Source: Paramyrothecium sp. XJ0827
Lineage: Eukaryota > Ascomycota > Sordariomycetes > Hypocreales > Stachybotryaceae
DNA length: 64,000 bases
Assembly: GCA_020881915.1 (NCBI GenBank)
Contig: JAJFPB010000006.1
Span: 806,001 to 870,000, forward strand
Reading direction: 5' to 3'
In this document: one piece after another, positions 32,118 through 44,326 of the stretch
Position numbering within the stretch: position 1 is the first letter of the stretch
How the letters are laid out: every line of letters starts with the position of its first letter
Made by a program: the position numbers and the translations under genes
The notes under the pieces: model-generated
Told to the model about the DNA's origin: nothing
The model's database searches: none
What the model saw: the letters and a program-made list of their open reading frames with translations, nothing else

Positions 32118-33956
32118 TCAGGCGGCTTCGACATCCTTTGTCTTTGCCTTTGCCTGCTCCGCTTTGGCCGTGTCATCCATCATCTCATCCTCAACCTTTC
32201 CGTCCAGCACGTCAAGGTTCTCTGCTGCGCTTCCTTTGCCTGTCCTGTAGCCACTGTGGCTGCCAAAGACGTACCAGACGTACACGGTCATCAACATAGC
32301 CACGATGAGGAAGGCGAAGATGGTCCAGTTGCCCATCGAGTACATGGGCGACGTCGTGCTGGGGAACAGGAACGGGGCGGAGATGCCACCGCAGTTGGCG
32401 ATGGCAATCATGCCTCCTGTCGCCAGTGCAGTTGCCGTTGAACCCTCAACGGTGGCAGTACGATGCTGTGAAGACCGAAACATTAGCCACTTCTGGACGA
32501 TGATGCGCGGCCTGGGCAGAAAAAGGAACAAACTTACAGCAACGAAGGGGAGCACAGCCGCGTTGGTGCAGGCGATGATGAAGACTGCGAAGTATCGGAC
32601 GCGCCAGTCGCCGACGACCGCCAGAAGAAGGTAACCAATAGCCACGAAAACCAAGGCTCCGATGACGTGCCTCGACCGCTCCTTGGTCCTGTCGCTATGC
32701 ATACAATTGCCGACAATGATAAAGAGCGCAAAAACATTGGGCGGCACAGTCAGCAGCTGAGCGTCGTAGCCCTTGAAGCCAAGGGTCGCCACAATGGTAG
32801 GGGCAAAGTATCCGAACGCGTTGAGGGAGTTGGTCATGAGGAAGTACTGAACCGCAAACAGCCAGAAGAAGGGCTCGAGGACCGTCTCCTTGGCAATCTT
32901 GCTGTCCCAGTGCTTGTCCTTCATGGAGGGCGCGTAGGGGCCGAGGCGGGCGACGGCAAAAGCTCGCTCCTCGGGGGTGAGCCACGACACGGTCTGGGGG
33001 TCTAGATGAAGGGATATGTGTGAGCAACAGCGCGGCCTCTTCCTTGGTAAAGCAGATCAGGGGAAGCTTACAATCGGGAAGCCAGAACCACACCATGACG
33101 CCCACAATTACTGCTGGAATGCCTTCAAGGATGAAGAGCCTGGGAACATGTTAGAGATGCTTGATCCACCAGCATTAGTAGGAAACATACCATTGCCAGC
33201 CAGCTAGTCCAGCATGTCCGTTCAGGAATGAGATGCCTGTCGCTAGCAAGCCGCCAAAGGCGCCTGCGACTGCAACACTGGACGCAAAAATGGCCATTCT
33301 CGTCGCTCGTTCTTCGGGTTTATACCAAAAGCAAAGGTACATCATGACACTGAATCAAGTTAGGTCCTCATCCTCACAGCATGGTAGCCACATAGGACAA
33401 AGAAATGGAGATCAACGTACCCCGGGAAGAAACCGGCTTCAGCCAGGCCAAGGAAGATTCTCACCACCAGCAGTCCGCCGTAGGTGGTCACGGCAGCCGT
33501 GCAGACGGTGACGATGCCCCACGAAACCATGATTCTGGAGATCCACTTGCTGGGCGAAAAGTACTTGAGCATGATGTTGCTGGGGAACTCCATCAAGACA
33601 TATGGAACGAAGAACAGGGCGACGGCAACATTGTATCGCTGGCCGGTGAGGTTGAGCTGCTGGACAATGTTGTCCTCGGGAGTGTCGTTGTTGAGGGTTC
33701 GCGCGTTACCAAGATTGACGCGGTCCAGGTAGTCTGCCCAAGGCGAGGGTTTGTCAGTGACGCTGATTCATCGCGACCCGAAAGCGCACGCTGGTTACAC
33801 ACTCAACAGGTAGGTTACGCAAATCCATGGCAGAATCCGGATGTCCTGCTTCCAGACGATCCTCTTCTCCATCTCCTTGTCGTTGAGGTTGACCGTCTCC
33901 AGGCCAGGCACGTCCAGAGACGGCTTTGCGGAGAGGAGCTTCTTCCAATCGACCAT
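32118..33956 (-). CDS. MFS transporter, DAL5/allantoate-permease type
   Basis: Plasma-membrane anion:cation symporter family (yeast relatives carry allantoate, nicotinate, pantothenate or biotin precursors; substrate not predictable here). Exons are 33956..33803, 33733..33421, 33349..33191, 33139..33072, 33001..32538 and 32465..32118, 501 aa. Splicing rebuilds the family landmarks NYLDRVNLGNAR after helix 1, LGLAEAGFFPGVMMYLCFWY around helix 4, LFILEGIPAVIVG and LPDYPQTVSWLTPEER. The last intron is 72 bp with no in-frame stop, so an unspliced reading inserts 24 residues. Twelve hydrophobic segments can be traced. The C-terminal tail is charged (Lys/Glu/Ala). The start is the first ATG in frame, ahead of VDWKKLLS. 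Confidence 0.9.
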
Positions 33957-36900
33957 GTTGGCTGAGTCTTGTGTGGTGCCGACCTGAAGGCTTTGGAGTG
34001 GCTGATCGACTGCCACGGCTTTTATGTTCAAGACACGGCGTACGGCAATCGGCCTCTATCCCCAGGAAATGGTCCCCTGCACTATGAAGGCTACCTCTGA
34101 AGAATTATATAGCACCCTTCCCTGTGAATAATACCGGGGCCAACTCCCGAATCTTTCTCGTCGTTGGCTGCAGATACGTTTGGCAGCATGCTTGATAAGG
34201 CCGTCGGGACTGTGCATGAGGCGCTCAGTGCTGCGTGTTGCGCTCCGCCATTTTCAGCAGTAGCGTCAATACCGCAAAATACTTTCTATCCGACGATGTG
34301 AAATGTCAATCGAGGGGTGCCTCGACTGCCGAGCAAGTAGCTCGTTGTAACCGAGATATGTGTGGAATCTGCCGCCATAACAGAATTTAGTCGAGCTTTG
34401 GAGGGAACACTTTTCATTGGCCCTTCCCCAGAGGAGATGCCCGGCAGCTCATTAGCACATCGCAAAAGATAGCTTATCTCGCCGATCCCGGGCTAGCTCA
34501 AGGAAACAGCCCGAGAGATAACACACAACCAGCCACGTTTAGCGAGTGGGGATCTTGATTAGATGGACCGATGACACCTGATATCATTGGCCGGTCCAGT
34601 AACATCTGGCGAAAGCCCGCTATCGTGGATGACAGTGCATGGCCAAGCCCAACGAAGCGGGGGTAAAAGGGCTATCTCCATGGAATTCACGACTCCGGTT
34701 TACCGGAACCTGTCATAACGCGGGAAGCACACCAGCCAAGTAACCTGTTTTCGTCCCTAGATGCATGAACCAGATTGATTAGCGAACCAGCCAATAGCAA
34801 TTAAAGATATAATTAACTTGACGTCGCCCACACCGGATTACGGATCTCGCTCTTACTTAACCAGATCGATAAGGCTCCGATGTTCGCTGTGCCAAGGGGA
34901 TCCCATCGTGTTTAAACCACGCAAAAGCCTGCACGTCAAAGCACAGAAGAAGTTAGCCCAGTTCATGAACAAGACGTCGTGGCTGACAGGCTGCATGGTG
35001 GGGATTCGGGTGGCGTTCGGCTCTTCTCAGTCGAAGCATGGGGAGAACATGCCAAGAAAGGTTATGTATATCCACAAGTAGCTCGTATCTAAGTGTCCGA
35101 CCGAGATGGCTGAATAAGTACATGGATGACTGTCTTATTTTTTAATATAGCACAATTATTACACCGGGGCCCAAGGTAATTGAAAAGACAATGGGGGTCA
35201 TCACAAGTCCGAAGCAGCAAAATGGAACTGCCAGACTCGCAACGCTTTAAGGTGAAAGAAATGCACCGTATCAGGATTGATAGCCAGCGCGTGAAAGATC
35301 GCTGGGCAGATGAACATGCAAGAGTTGCTAATCAACAGACCCTCAAGTGCTTTATCAGACTGCGAAGTTGAGTGGACGGATCACCATGTTGTGACGCAAC
35401 CGCAAACTCAAATGCTGGGAAATCGAGGGTCTCTTCAACAGTTCTGACCAGGATGATGTGGTTTGACTTGGTCAGCCCAGAGTGCACAGAGTGCATTCAT
35501 GATCCAGTCCCGGCACCCAACAGGCCGCTGAGCCACATAGAGGTCGTTGTGACGTGTGAGTGAGCAGACCTCTTGCTGCAAACGAACTTGGTATAATTGA
35601 AGTTCCAAGGGCAAGTCTACTGAGAAACGTGCACGTCGTGCTCTGTGCAGATGGCTGCCGTCTTAAACGAGCGACTGAAGATATTAATCATATCCCTTTG
35701 ATGGTTCCGCTATTCCAAAAACCAAAGAAAACTGGAAAAAGAAATGGCCATTAGAAAGGACACTTTACTTAAGAGTTCGTGAACTCGCACGTACACGCGG
35801 AAGTCTACTTGAATCACGACGTCTCCTGTGATCAAAGCACTGACACCCACCGCAACACAGGGTAAGTTCACGCATCTCCAGCCGTCAGCTCTCGCGTTGC
35901 GGTGGATCTTGAGACCCTTCTCGGCTCGATGCCGAAACCCCTTACCCACTTTAGTGCGCTGGTAAAGAAGCGATACGCGTCCCAAATTAGCCTTCTCCTT
36001 TGGTTTTGGTAGGAAGGGCGTCTAAATTCTCGTATGTACCCTTTCTGTCGGCTGGGTGGGCTCGGAGTTGTCACAGCGAAGAGGGTAGATCATTGGTCAT
36101 CGGACGAAGTTACCTCGCCCAAGACTCAGACTGCGGTATTTAGGCAATGTCCTGGTCCGAAGCTACGAGGTCGGCCGTACCCAGTCGGATGAACATGCCC
36201 TCCCCAAAGACCGCGGTGTGTAGTTGGCCATGCCGCCGAGCTGCATTTCCGACTTGAAAGAATAGGGCTATGTCTTACAATAAAACTTTCAGAACTTACT
36301 GTGCCAGCTTCCAACTGCATCAAGATACAGGTAACGGTTAGTTGTCGATTGTTCACGGCGGTGATGAACAAAACCGCCAAGTTACATGATCAGTAAATGC
36401 CTACTTTCGTCTTTGTTTGCTCCTGGATGAGGGCTGCAGTTTGAAGAATTAGCTATCATGCAACAAGAAGAGACAGAATCTTCCAGGAAGCAACAGTATT
36501 ACATTTGAGTGCATTTCTCGAGCATTGCGATGTACGAATGATGCTATACTGGCCAGCTGCGCAAAGGCGCTTGGCAAAAGCGAGCAGGGCGCGTGTCGAC
36601 TCCACCAGCTGGAGTTTGAACCTTGAATGTTCAATTCTGATCAAGATCTGGACCAGGAAGGATGGAATCAAGATGCCGTGAATATGGCGACGTAGAAAGT
36701 GAATGATATCATAGCCATTAGTTGCACATCCAAAGAGGGGGTAATAATGTTCATAATTTTCGAGGTTCAAGGGGGTAGTCACAACTCTCTGCTTGCCGTA
36801 CTCATTCGTGCCGATGTAAACTTTGTACGAGCCCAGGGAGGGAAGAGACTCTCCAGATATTCTTCACATGGGCGTTGATCCTGGACGAGACCGATTCAGG

Positions 36901-39617
36901 ATGGTTAGGCAACTTGAAAATTCTCGTTCTGGCAACCACGGCATAATGGTCAGTACATTGGATCGGCCCCTTACTCAAAGGGTTTCGTGATCAGACTTAG
37001 CGCACAGTCTGGCTACACATCGCCAAACTCTTCTTTGGAATACGACGCATTGCATCGATGAACAAGGTCTTCCATCGTCTGATCATTGGACGGCAGTTGG
37101 AGTTGTACGGCAGATCGCGTGGTATGGTGGTTGGTACGTATTTGATACATCATGAACAGGGTGTAGCTGATGTGGAAGTGCAATTCATTCTGTGACGCGC
37201 GGCATGCAGCTGGTATGAAACGAGCTGGGCAAAACTAGTGGGCAGTGTCGACCTATGCATCGAAATGGTTAGAATGGCGAAATGTTCACCATCATGACTC
37301 TGGTCTTCCATCCTGTCATGTTGGTTCCCTCGCCACGTGCAAGCATTGTGTCTTCTTGCTAGCCATCTATATGAGGCTCCAGGTGCTCGTGATATTCCTT
37401 GAGTCATCGTTCTAATAATGATGGCCTTTTCAGTCGATACTTCCAGATGGTAGCCTTGCGTATACCCACCCTTGACAACATCGGCGAAGCCGTATGGTAA
37501 CTGGTGAAGCGTCAAATGTATGAATCGCTTCCCACCTGCCAAGCTTACCGAGGTTTCAACTTCTAGACCCAGTTTGAGGAGATTCAGTGAACAGCGGCAG
37601 AAGAACAGTCCAGCGTAGGCGTGATACGATTGTTGCCTCACCTGTCCACTTCGGTTTAAGACTTATGTCGATGTGATAAATGCATAAATGTAAAGAAGAA
37701 AAGTCTCATCTTTTGTTGATGCAGGCATGGCAAGGTCATCATGACGCTGAATGATTCGGCAGGTAGGCCATGATATGAATAGGGCGTATGAAGACTCTGA
37801 AGAGGCACAAAACCTGATGATCAGGCTCGCACGGACCGATGACAAGACTGGAGGGATAACCGTGAGCATTGCAACGGGGCAGATGTAACGCTACTTGGAT
37901 GTAATATGCCTGTTTCCCCAGTTTGGGTGTTAAGATGCGGAGACTCGGTATGGATGGTTGTTTCGGAACGCGGTACCTACGTAGGCATTGACGGGCCATG
38001 GTTGACTCTTCCATGATTCCATCGCCTTACCAAATGCCCCGTTTCTGCGGAGCTCATGACCTCAACTTATAAAACTAGGCAACAACTTTCCTGCTTCTGA
38101 AGAGTCGTATCAATCATGCGTCCGAGTTTCAGGCACCCATATCTTGATATCTTTGACGGCATATAACACATGAAACATAATCGTTTATCGAAAAGGAATC
38201 TCCCCATTGTAAACGCACAGATTCTGTGGGGAACGTAGCATTGTCGCTCCACTCCAGGGCGGCTGTCCGAGATAACTACCTGCCATTCGTTGGTTTACCC
38301 GCAGTTATCGTATCAATTCTCTGGATCCCAAATGCGGGTGCAACAACACTTTCAATAATGGAGGTCTACATTAGGCAAATAAGTATGGGGAAGATACGAT
38401 ATGGTGTGGAGGTACGGGCTTGAGGGTTAGGGACGGCCGGGGTGCCAACCCCGATTGTCGGACGAGTGCTTGTTGGCTTATCACTTCTCCACCACTAGAG
38501 ATTCTTGGCCGGGGAAATGCTAATCAAATCGTTACCCAGTCAGGATACGCCGTCCCTAATTGATTCGGGGCCGTCGCTGCTAGTGGCGCCGACGGGAACC
38601 GCATGCAACGTCACGAATCACGGCTACAAGCGCATGGGGTTGCTTGCACGTCTGGTGTAGGGAAGAAGATTCGCACTAATCAATTCAGTCCAACTTGTGC
38701 AACCAGACTTTGAGTGACTCTGCAAACCCGTTCATCCAGTTCAATCTGCGAAAACACATGAACTGGACAAAGCAGGCGCTCGCAATCTTATGACTAGTGC
38801 TCAGGGTTGATTGAGATTTGCATTCCCATCCCTCCACTTCGTACTCCATCGCTGCGAACTTTTTCGCCAATGAGTAGCCGGGCCTATGAGAAGCCGGGAA
38901 GAAACCCACCCAAAGCCAAGCGACGGCCTTTCCGTTCAACTTTGTGTTACGTTGTAGACCGGGCCTAGATCCGCTAGTCCGCGCCCATCATGGCGCTTAT
39001 TACGAGGCAGTACCCGTGCGGTACAGTATGTCAACTGGTGTTCGTCTTCGACTTCCATCGTTTTGCCATGTTCCCCGCGAGTGCTCCATGGCATATCTTG
39101 GTGGGGATGGTAGGGTACAAGTAGACTGACCGATCCACTTGTAACGTGCCCTCTGGGCTTCCAGATAGCCCTCGCCAAATGAGCAGGAGGGTACGGAGCA
39201 GGGATGGTCACGTAGCAACATTTGCACAAACCCACAGTCCCCTTTTCCAATCAGTGTTGGCTTCCAATGCTTGGCCCGTGGGGATTAGCGTGCGTCCATT
39301 TCAAACTTAACTTGCCTGCGGCTTGCCTGACTGTCTGGAAGCTGCCACTGTTCGGTTATTGCTAACGCTTCATCGGTTGGTTCCATTAACCTGGATCTGG
39401 GGTGGTGGCATCGTTTCTTTGTCACATCGTCTGGAGAACCCGCTGTGTCCAAGTCCGGGGTTCAACGCCTCTGGAAGATATCAGTTTCGCCCATGGTCGC
39501 ACCAAGACTTTCATGATAAATTCTCCTGCTGCTCTGCGATTCCAGTGCTGGATACCGCTGCGTCAAAACTGCCATTCCAGAGCACCAACTTTCGACCCAC
39601 GCAACTAAGCCTACGGT
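33957..39617. other. 5.6-kb gene-poor region
   Basis: The longest stretch without a confident gene. Minus-strand frames at 36456-36782, 37150-37641 and 37739-38014 are protein-like but lack good starts and splice sites (see findings). The remainder is unremarkable; no tRNA, rRNA, long repeat or transposon end was recognised. The right end is the promoter of the UNC93-like gene. Confidence 0.4.
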
Positions 39618-41252
39618 ATGACTGAGAACAACACTGCGCAGGGCGCGACCCACGATGCCTCGGCATCTTCGCTCAAGGATGCACCTGGCGTCGCCGTTGC
39701 CGAGGGCATCAACGGTCAAGTCGTTCTTCCCGAGGGCTGGAAGTACAAGAGCAAGAAACTCGGTGGCCACCACTACTGGTACGCCTCGCCTCGCATCCAG
39801 CTCTTGCTGGTCTCCATAGTCTGCTTCCTCTGCCCGGGCATGTTCAATGCCCTCAGTGGCCTCGGCGGCGGTGGACAGGTCGACGGCACCGCACAGATGG
39901 ACGCCAACACGGCCCTCTACAGCACCTTCGCCGTGGTGGGTTTCTTTGCCGGCTCCATTGCCAATCGTATCGGTCTTCGGTTCACTCTTTCCTTTGGCGG
40001 CATCGGCTACTGCGTGTATGCCGCTAGCTTCCTGGCCTACAACCACACGCAGAACCGTGGCTTTGTGGTTTTTGCCGGCGCTTTCCTCGGTGTCTGTGCC
40101 GGTCTTCTCTGGACTGCGCAGGGCGCTGTCATGATGGCATATCCACCCGAGCACGAAAAGGGCCGTTACATCTCCTGGTTCTGGGTCATTTTCAACATGG
40201 GTGCTGTCATCGGCGCCTTGATTCCACTAGCCCAGAACATCAACAACAGCACCGGTACAGTCAACGATGGCACATACTCCGCCCTCATCGTGCTCATGTT
40301 CATTGGCGCTGTGCTGGCTCTCGGTCTCTGCAACGCTGCCAACGTCATTCGCGAGGATGGTTCGCACATCATTATGAAGAAGAACCCCTCCTGGTCTTCC
40401 GAGCTTCTCGGCCTGTGGGAGACAATCCGAGATGAGAAGTGGATTCTCCTCCTCTTCCCCATGTTCTTCACTTCCAATGTCTTTTATACCTATCAGACCA
40501 ACGGCATGAACCTCATGCACTTCAATGTCCGCACTCGAGCCCTCAACAGCTTGCTGTACTGGCTTGCTCAGATCGTCGGCGCCTTGGTCTTTGGATACGC
40601 CCTCGACATGCCCAACATCCGCCGTTCCGTTCGCGCCAAAGCCTCGTACGTGGCGCTTATTGTGCTGACGTTTGCCGTTTGGGGTGGCGGCTGGGCATGG
40701 CAGAAGGATCAGCTGCCGCGCGAGAAGGCGACGCAGGACATTGACTGGACCGATGGCGCAAGTCGCTACATCGCGCCCATGTTTCTTTACTTCTTCTACG
40801 GCTTCTTTGACGCTGTCTGGCAAACCTGCATCTACTGGTATGTGGTTCATGCCGCCCATTCAAGCCTTCTATCACTGACACGATCGTTACAGGTATATGG
40901 GAGCGCTTTCTAACTCCAGCCGCAAAGCCGCCAATCTTGCGGGCTTCTATAAAGGTATGGTAGTTCTCACAAACCTTGCTCGAGTAATGCTAAAACTGTC
41001 ACAGGTATTCAGAGTGCCGGTGCTGCCGTTTGGTGGGCTCTCGACTCTAGGGGAACATCCTACGACGCTATTTTCTTCGCTACATGGGGTCTACTCGCGG
41101 GTGCACTGCTTATCGGTGCCCCGGTAATTTTCCTCAAGATCAAGGACACTACAGAGGTGGTTGAGGACATCGTCGGTACCGGTACCGACTATGCCGAAGC
41201 CGCCACTGCAGCCCAGCTCGAGGCCGAGGAGAAGAAGGCTGGTGCTGTATAA
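39618..41252 (+). CDS. UNC93-like (DUF895) major facilitator protein
   Basis: Integral membrane protein of 509 aa with about eleven or twelve helices. Exons are 39618..40837, 40893..40954 and 41005..41252. After a soluble N-terminus the first helix reads QLLLVSIVCFLCPGMFNALS. GLGGGGQVD, GLLWTAQGAVMMAYPPE and GRYISWFWVIFNMGAVIG match the fungal UNC93-like family. The small second exon encodes NSSRKAANLAGFYKG and exon 3 the last helices (SAGAAVWWAL, FATWGLLAGALLIG) and an acidic tail. Fungal members are uncharacterised transport proteins; substrate is unknown. The CpG-rich, strongly biased coding sequence leaves long open frames on the opposite strand, which are shadows. Confidence 0.92.
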
Positions 41253-42016
41253 TTTAGAGATATGAGTTAGAAGGCTCTGTAGATGTCTGAGGTCAAAAAG
41301 CTCAAGCAAGTACAGGCCTCTACCGGGCCTGTCTGGAGAAATACTACACAATTGTAATTTCATGGATTGCCTTCATGAGTTCCGTCGTTGGGGGTGCATA
41401 AGTATACAGTAACCATTCATTCCATCCCGGCAGGGAACGCGGTTTTGCCATTGGTATTATCGACAGCGGCAGCGAAGACAATCGCGCCGTTCTCACGGCC
41501 TCGTCGATTATCTGATGCACGAGTCCTGGGTATTGTTTTCATATACAGTGGTGAGATTGATGATCGTCAACTTTCCTCTTGTGTGACCCATCCCAAAAGA
41601 TTGCACTCGAACGCAAGTATTCACAATGAGTCGGAAACCACGGAGTTTGTGATTGGCCTACCCAACCTTCACGTTCCGATCACAATTGCCGCGTGTTCGT
41701 AACTGCATTCTAAGCAAAATTCCCCACGTTTGCGTAGGCACGAGCACACTTTCAACCAATGAGGGACTTCGGGTTCTCCCCAGAGTCGATTGACACGCTT
41801 CTTGATGTAGCGGCCGCCGTGTCGATCTCTGACCGGCATAAGTTAGTTTTGCCTCCGAGTTGGTCGGAAACTTATCCGTGGCAGTTGCAAGATTCGACGA
41901 GGAGCAGCGATGAAAGTAATAATTGGAAGATGTCTGGGCGTCGTATAAAATGTACGACTGGTCGTGGACATGGTAACAAATGACCAGAGAGCACGAAATC
42001 GTCACAATCTTCAACA
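41253..42016. other. Intergenic, no gene recognised
   Basis: Contains the 3' flank of the UNC93-like gene and the promoter of the metallo-beta-lactamase gene. Short frames only. Confidence 0.4.
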
Positions 42017-43051
42017 ATGCTTCGTTTCACTTCCAAAAACTTGTTTTTGACTCTTCTTGGTCTCCCGCAAACAATTCGAGTTGCTGCTCAGAGCAATACT
42101 CCAGGCACCACGGATTTCTCGGAATGGTTCCCCGTCACAGAATTTCCCAACGCCCAAGCTGACAACTTGTCCTACTGGCAAGCAGAGGCCCAAAGGATTG
42201 CTGGCCCAGACCTGTGGTTTGAATACCAGTGGCGATGCATCGTCTCCAGCCAAAAGTATCCCGAGATCGGCTCGAGCGCGCAACAGGATGGATTCGTCAA
42301 ACCCGCGCGCGTCTTCGACTCGGTATTCTTCGTTGGCGAATCTAGTGTCTCGGCTTGGGCCATCGATACAGGCGACGGGCTTGTTGTGATTGACGCGTTG
42401 TGGAACGCTGATGAAGCCAGAGAAGTCTTGGTGCCAGGCCTCCAGTCATTTGGATACGAAGGCTCCGACGTCAAAGCCTTGATCCTTACTCATGAGCATC
42501 TCGACCACTTTGGTGGTGCTCTATACTTGCAGGAGACATTTGGCAGTCCAGTGTACGCGACGGAACCAGCATGGAAGACGCTTGCCAACATAACTGGCGC
42601 CCCAATCAAGGACAAAACTCTTGTAGATGGCGAAATTCTGAGAATTGGCAATACCTCCCTCGCCGTATATTCTACGCCTGGGCACACTCCTGGCACGCTG
42701 TCGCTTTTCGTCCCGGTCTACGAACATGGCGAGCGGCACCTCGCCGGACTCTACGGTGGTGGCGGCATACCCTCCTCGGCAAATGACAAGGCAATGCAGA
42801 TCGAGTCATTTGAGAGGTTTGCTGGTTTGGCCGAGGCTTTGGGAGCAGATGTATTGCTGGCCAACCACCAAACGCAAGATCGCTCGCTCCCCAATCTGGA
42901 TGTTTTGGCAAACAGGCAATGCAACGGCGCCAATTGCACAATAGCAAACCCTTACATTGTTGGAACGGATCGATACGTACGATATCTGAAGACAATGGCG
43001 GCGTGCGTCAGGGTGAAGGCAGCGCGACAGGGCCAGAATCTGAGAATCTGA
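42017..43051 (+). CDS. Secreted metallo-beta-lactamase-fold hydrolase, B3-like
   Basis: Single-exon gene, 344 aa. An N-terminal signal peptide (FLTLLGLPQTIRVAAQS region) suggests secretion. The metallo-beta-lactamase core contains HEHLDH (His159, His161, Asp163, His164), His223 in TPGHTPG and His284 in LLANHQTQD. All six metal ligands of a dinuclear site are therefore present. The order and the preceding FFVGESSVSAWAIDTGDG strand resemble subclass B3 enzymes and their relatives. Two cysteines near the C-terminus (CNGANC) may form a disulphide. Substrate is unknown: lactonase, lactamase or other ester/amide hydrolase are all possible. The absence of introns fits an origin by transfer but does not prove it. 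Confidence 0.87.
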   Translation: MLRFTSKNLFLTLLGLPQTIRVAAQSNTPGTTDFSEWFPVTEFPNAQADNLSYWQAEAQRIAGPDLWFEYQWRCIVSSQKYPEIGSSAQQDGFVKPARVFDSVFFVGESSVSAWAIDTGDGLVVIDALWNADEAREVLVPGLQSFGYEGSDVKALILTHEHLDHFGGALYLQETFGSPVYATEPAWKTLANITGAPIKDKTLVDGEILRIGNTSLAVYSTPGHTPGTLSLFVPVYEHGERHLAGLYGGGGIPSSANDKAMQIESFERFAGLAEALGADVLLANHQTQDRSLPNLDVLANRQCNGANCTIANPYIVGTDRYVRYLKTMAACVRVKAARQGQNLRI

Positions 43052-44326
43052 CATGCTTTCTCGGCGGTAACTTGTGCTTGCCCCTGTTACGTTGTGGCTA
43101 TGTTTCTTGCCTAGATTACTATTAGCTGCAACACGGCTTTGAGGTCCCAACGACCGACGTATAATGAATCATTGCTCTTCCATGACATGACAACTTTGCG
43201 CTCGCGGTCGCCTGCTTGAGCACAGGTCCTCCATATGTCTGTACTCGTACCGATCCACCTTCGGTTAGCAGCCAAAAACGAGTGTATTAGGGAGCTATGT
43301 ATATGTATGATAGAGCTAAGTCGGGCGGCGCGTGGGAGCTTGATAATTTGCTTTCGTTAAAGAAGGCTAAAATGTCATGATAATTTTCACCTTGACCAAG
43401 AATTTGTGCATCTACTTAGTTTGGAGCCAGTGGCGTAGATCTTGCTGAAAGCTCTGAAAGCCTAGATCTTCTGTGTTGCGACCTTCGGACTTATTTCCTG
43501 CCGTCAAAGATCTGAAGTCAAGAATTCTGCCTGTCATCGACTCCTCGGGGGAAATGACTTAGAAAGAATTGAAAGTAAATCCGGCGTTGGGCACCTATGG
43601 GCAAATTAGGACAATATAATCCTCGCAACTTGATCCACTGGTCCAGAAATAGATTGTAGTGACCGCCTTTGCTGGTCAATATAGCTTGTCATTCTTCACA
43701 CACCAAGCTGGATTGCGGGAACAGATATGACAAGAATGGCAATTTACATTTGATGTAGTGGGAGAACGTCCATTGCGTAGGCTAACTGCACAGGCAAACA
43801 AAATCAGGCTTGACTCATCCCGATACACTAGCTTCCCATCCATCAGTGCAATGAGATGAAGTGAGCTCCTGTGGAAACGGAACATCTGTCTGTGGTGGAA
43901 GCGGCGCCGAGATGGTTTCGAGAATAAGGCAACACTACGGACAGATTGCCGATAAAAAGAATATGGATGCTTCCCGCAGCACGACACTGTTATTTGTCCA
44001 CAGCCAAAGACTAAAAATCAACAGTCGTTGAGCAATGCGAATAACTAAAGTGAGCACAAACGTCCCCGCATCTTCGGACCCTGAGCCCGCGAGATCGGCT
44101 GATAAGAGTTTAGCGAACTCGGGCATAAGCAATGTGGCTCTTGTGCGAATCAAGGTGGAGTGGAACGGGGTTCAGTGGCTGCATGTTAGGGTGGATAGTG
44201 AAGCAGTTGATCATTGGCACGCCCTGGTATTAATCCGAGACAATCCCAGCAGTGTCATCCAACCTTCTCTGTCTTCGACTGTCCTTTTCCACAGAAAATT
44301 ACTAGTGTCCAATTGATCCAGCAAAG
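43052..44326. other. Intergenic, no gene recognised
   Basis: About 1.3 kb with short frames on both strands and no recognisable family. The right end is the promoter of the amidohydrolase gene. Confidence 0.4.

Noticed and set aside
38401..38660. GC-rich hairpin-like sequence considered as a structured RNA or tRNA
   Set aside because: No A and B box pair and no cloverleaf could be formed.
39462..40154. 230-codon minus-strand frame opposite the UNC93-like gene
   Set aside because: Shadow of a GC-rich coding region; the plus strand has clear membrane-protein homology.
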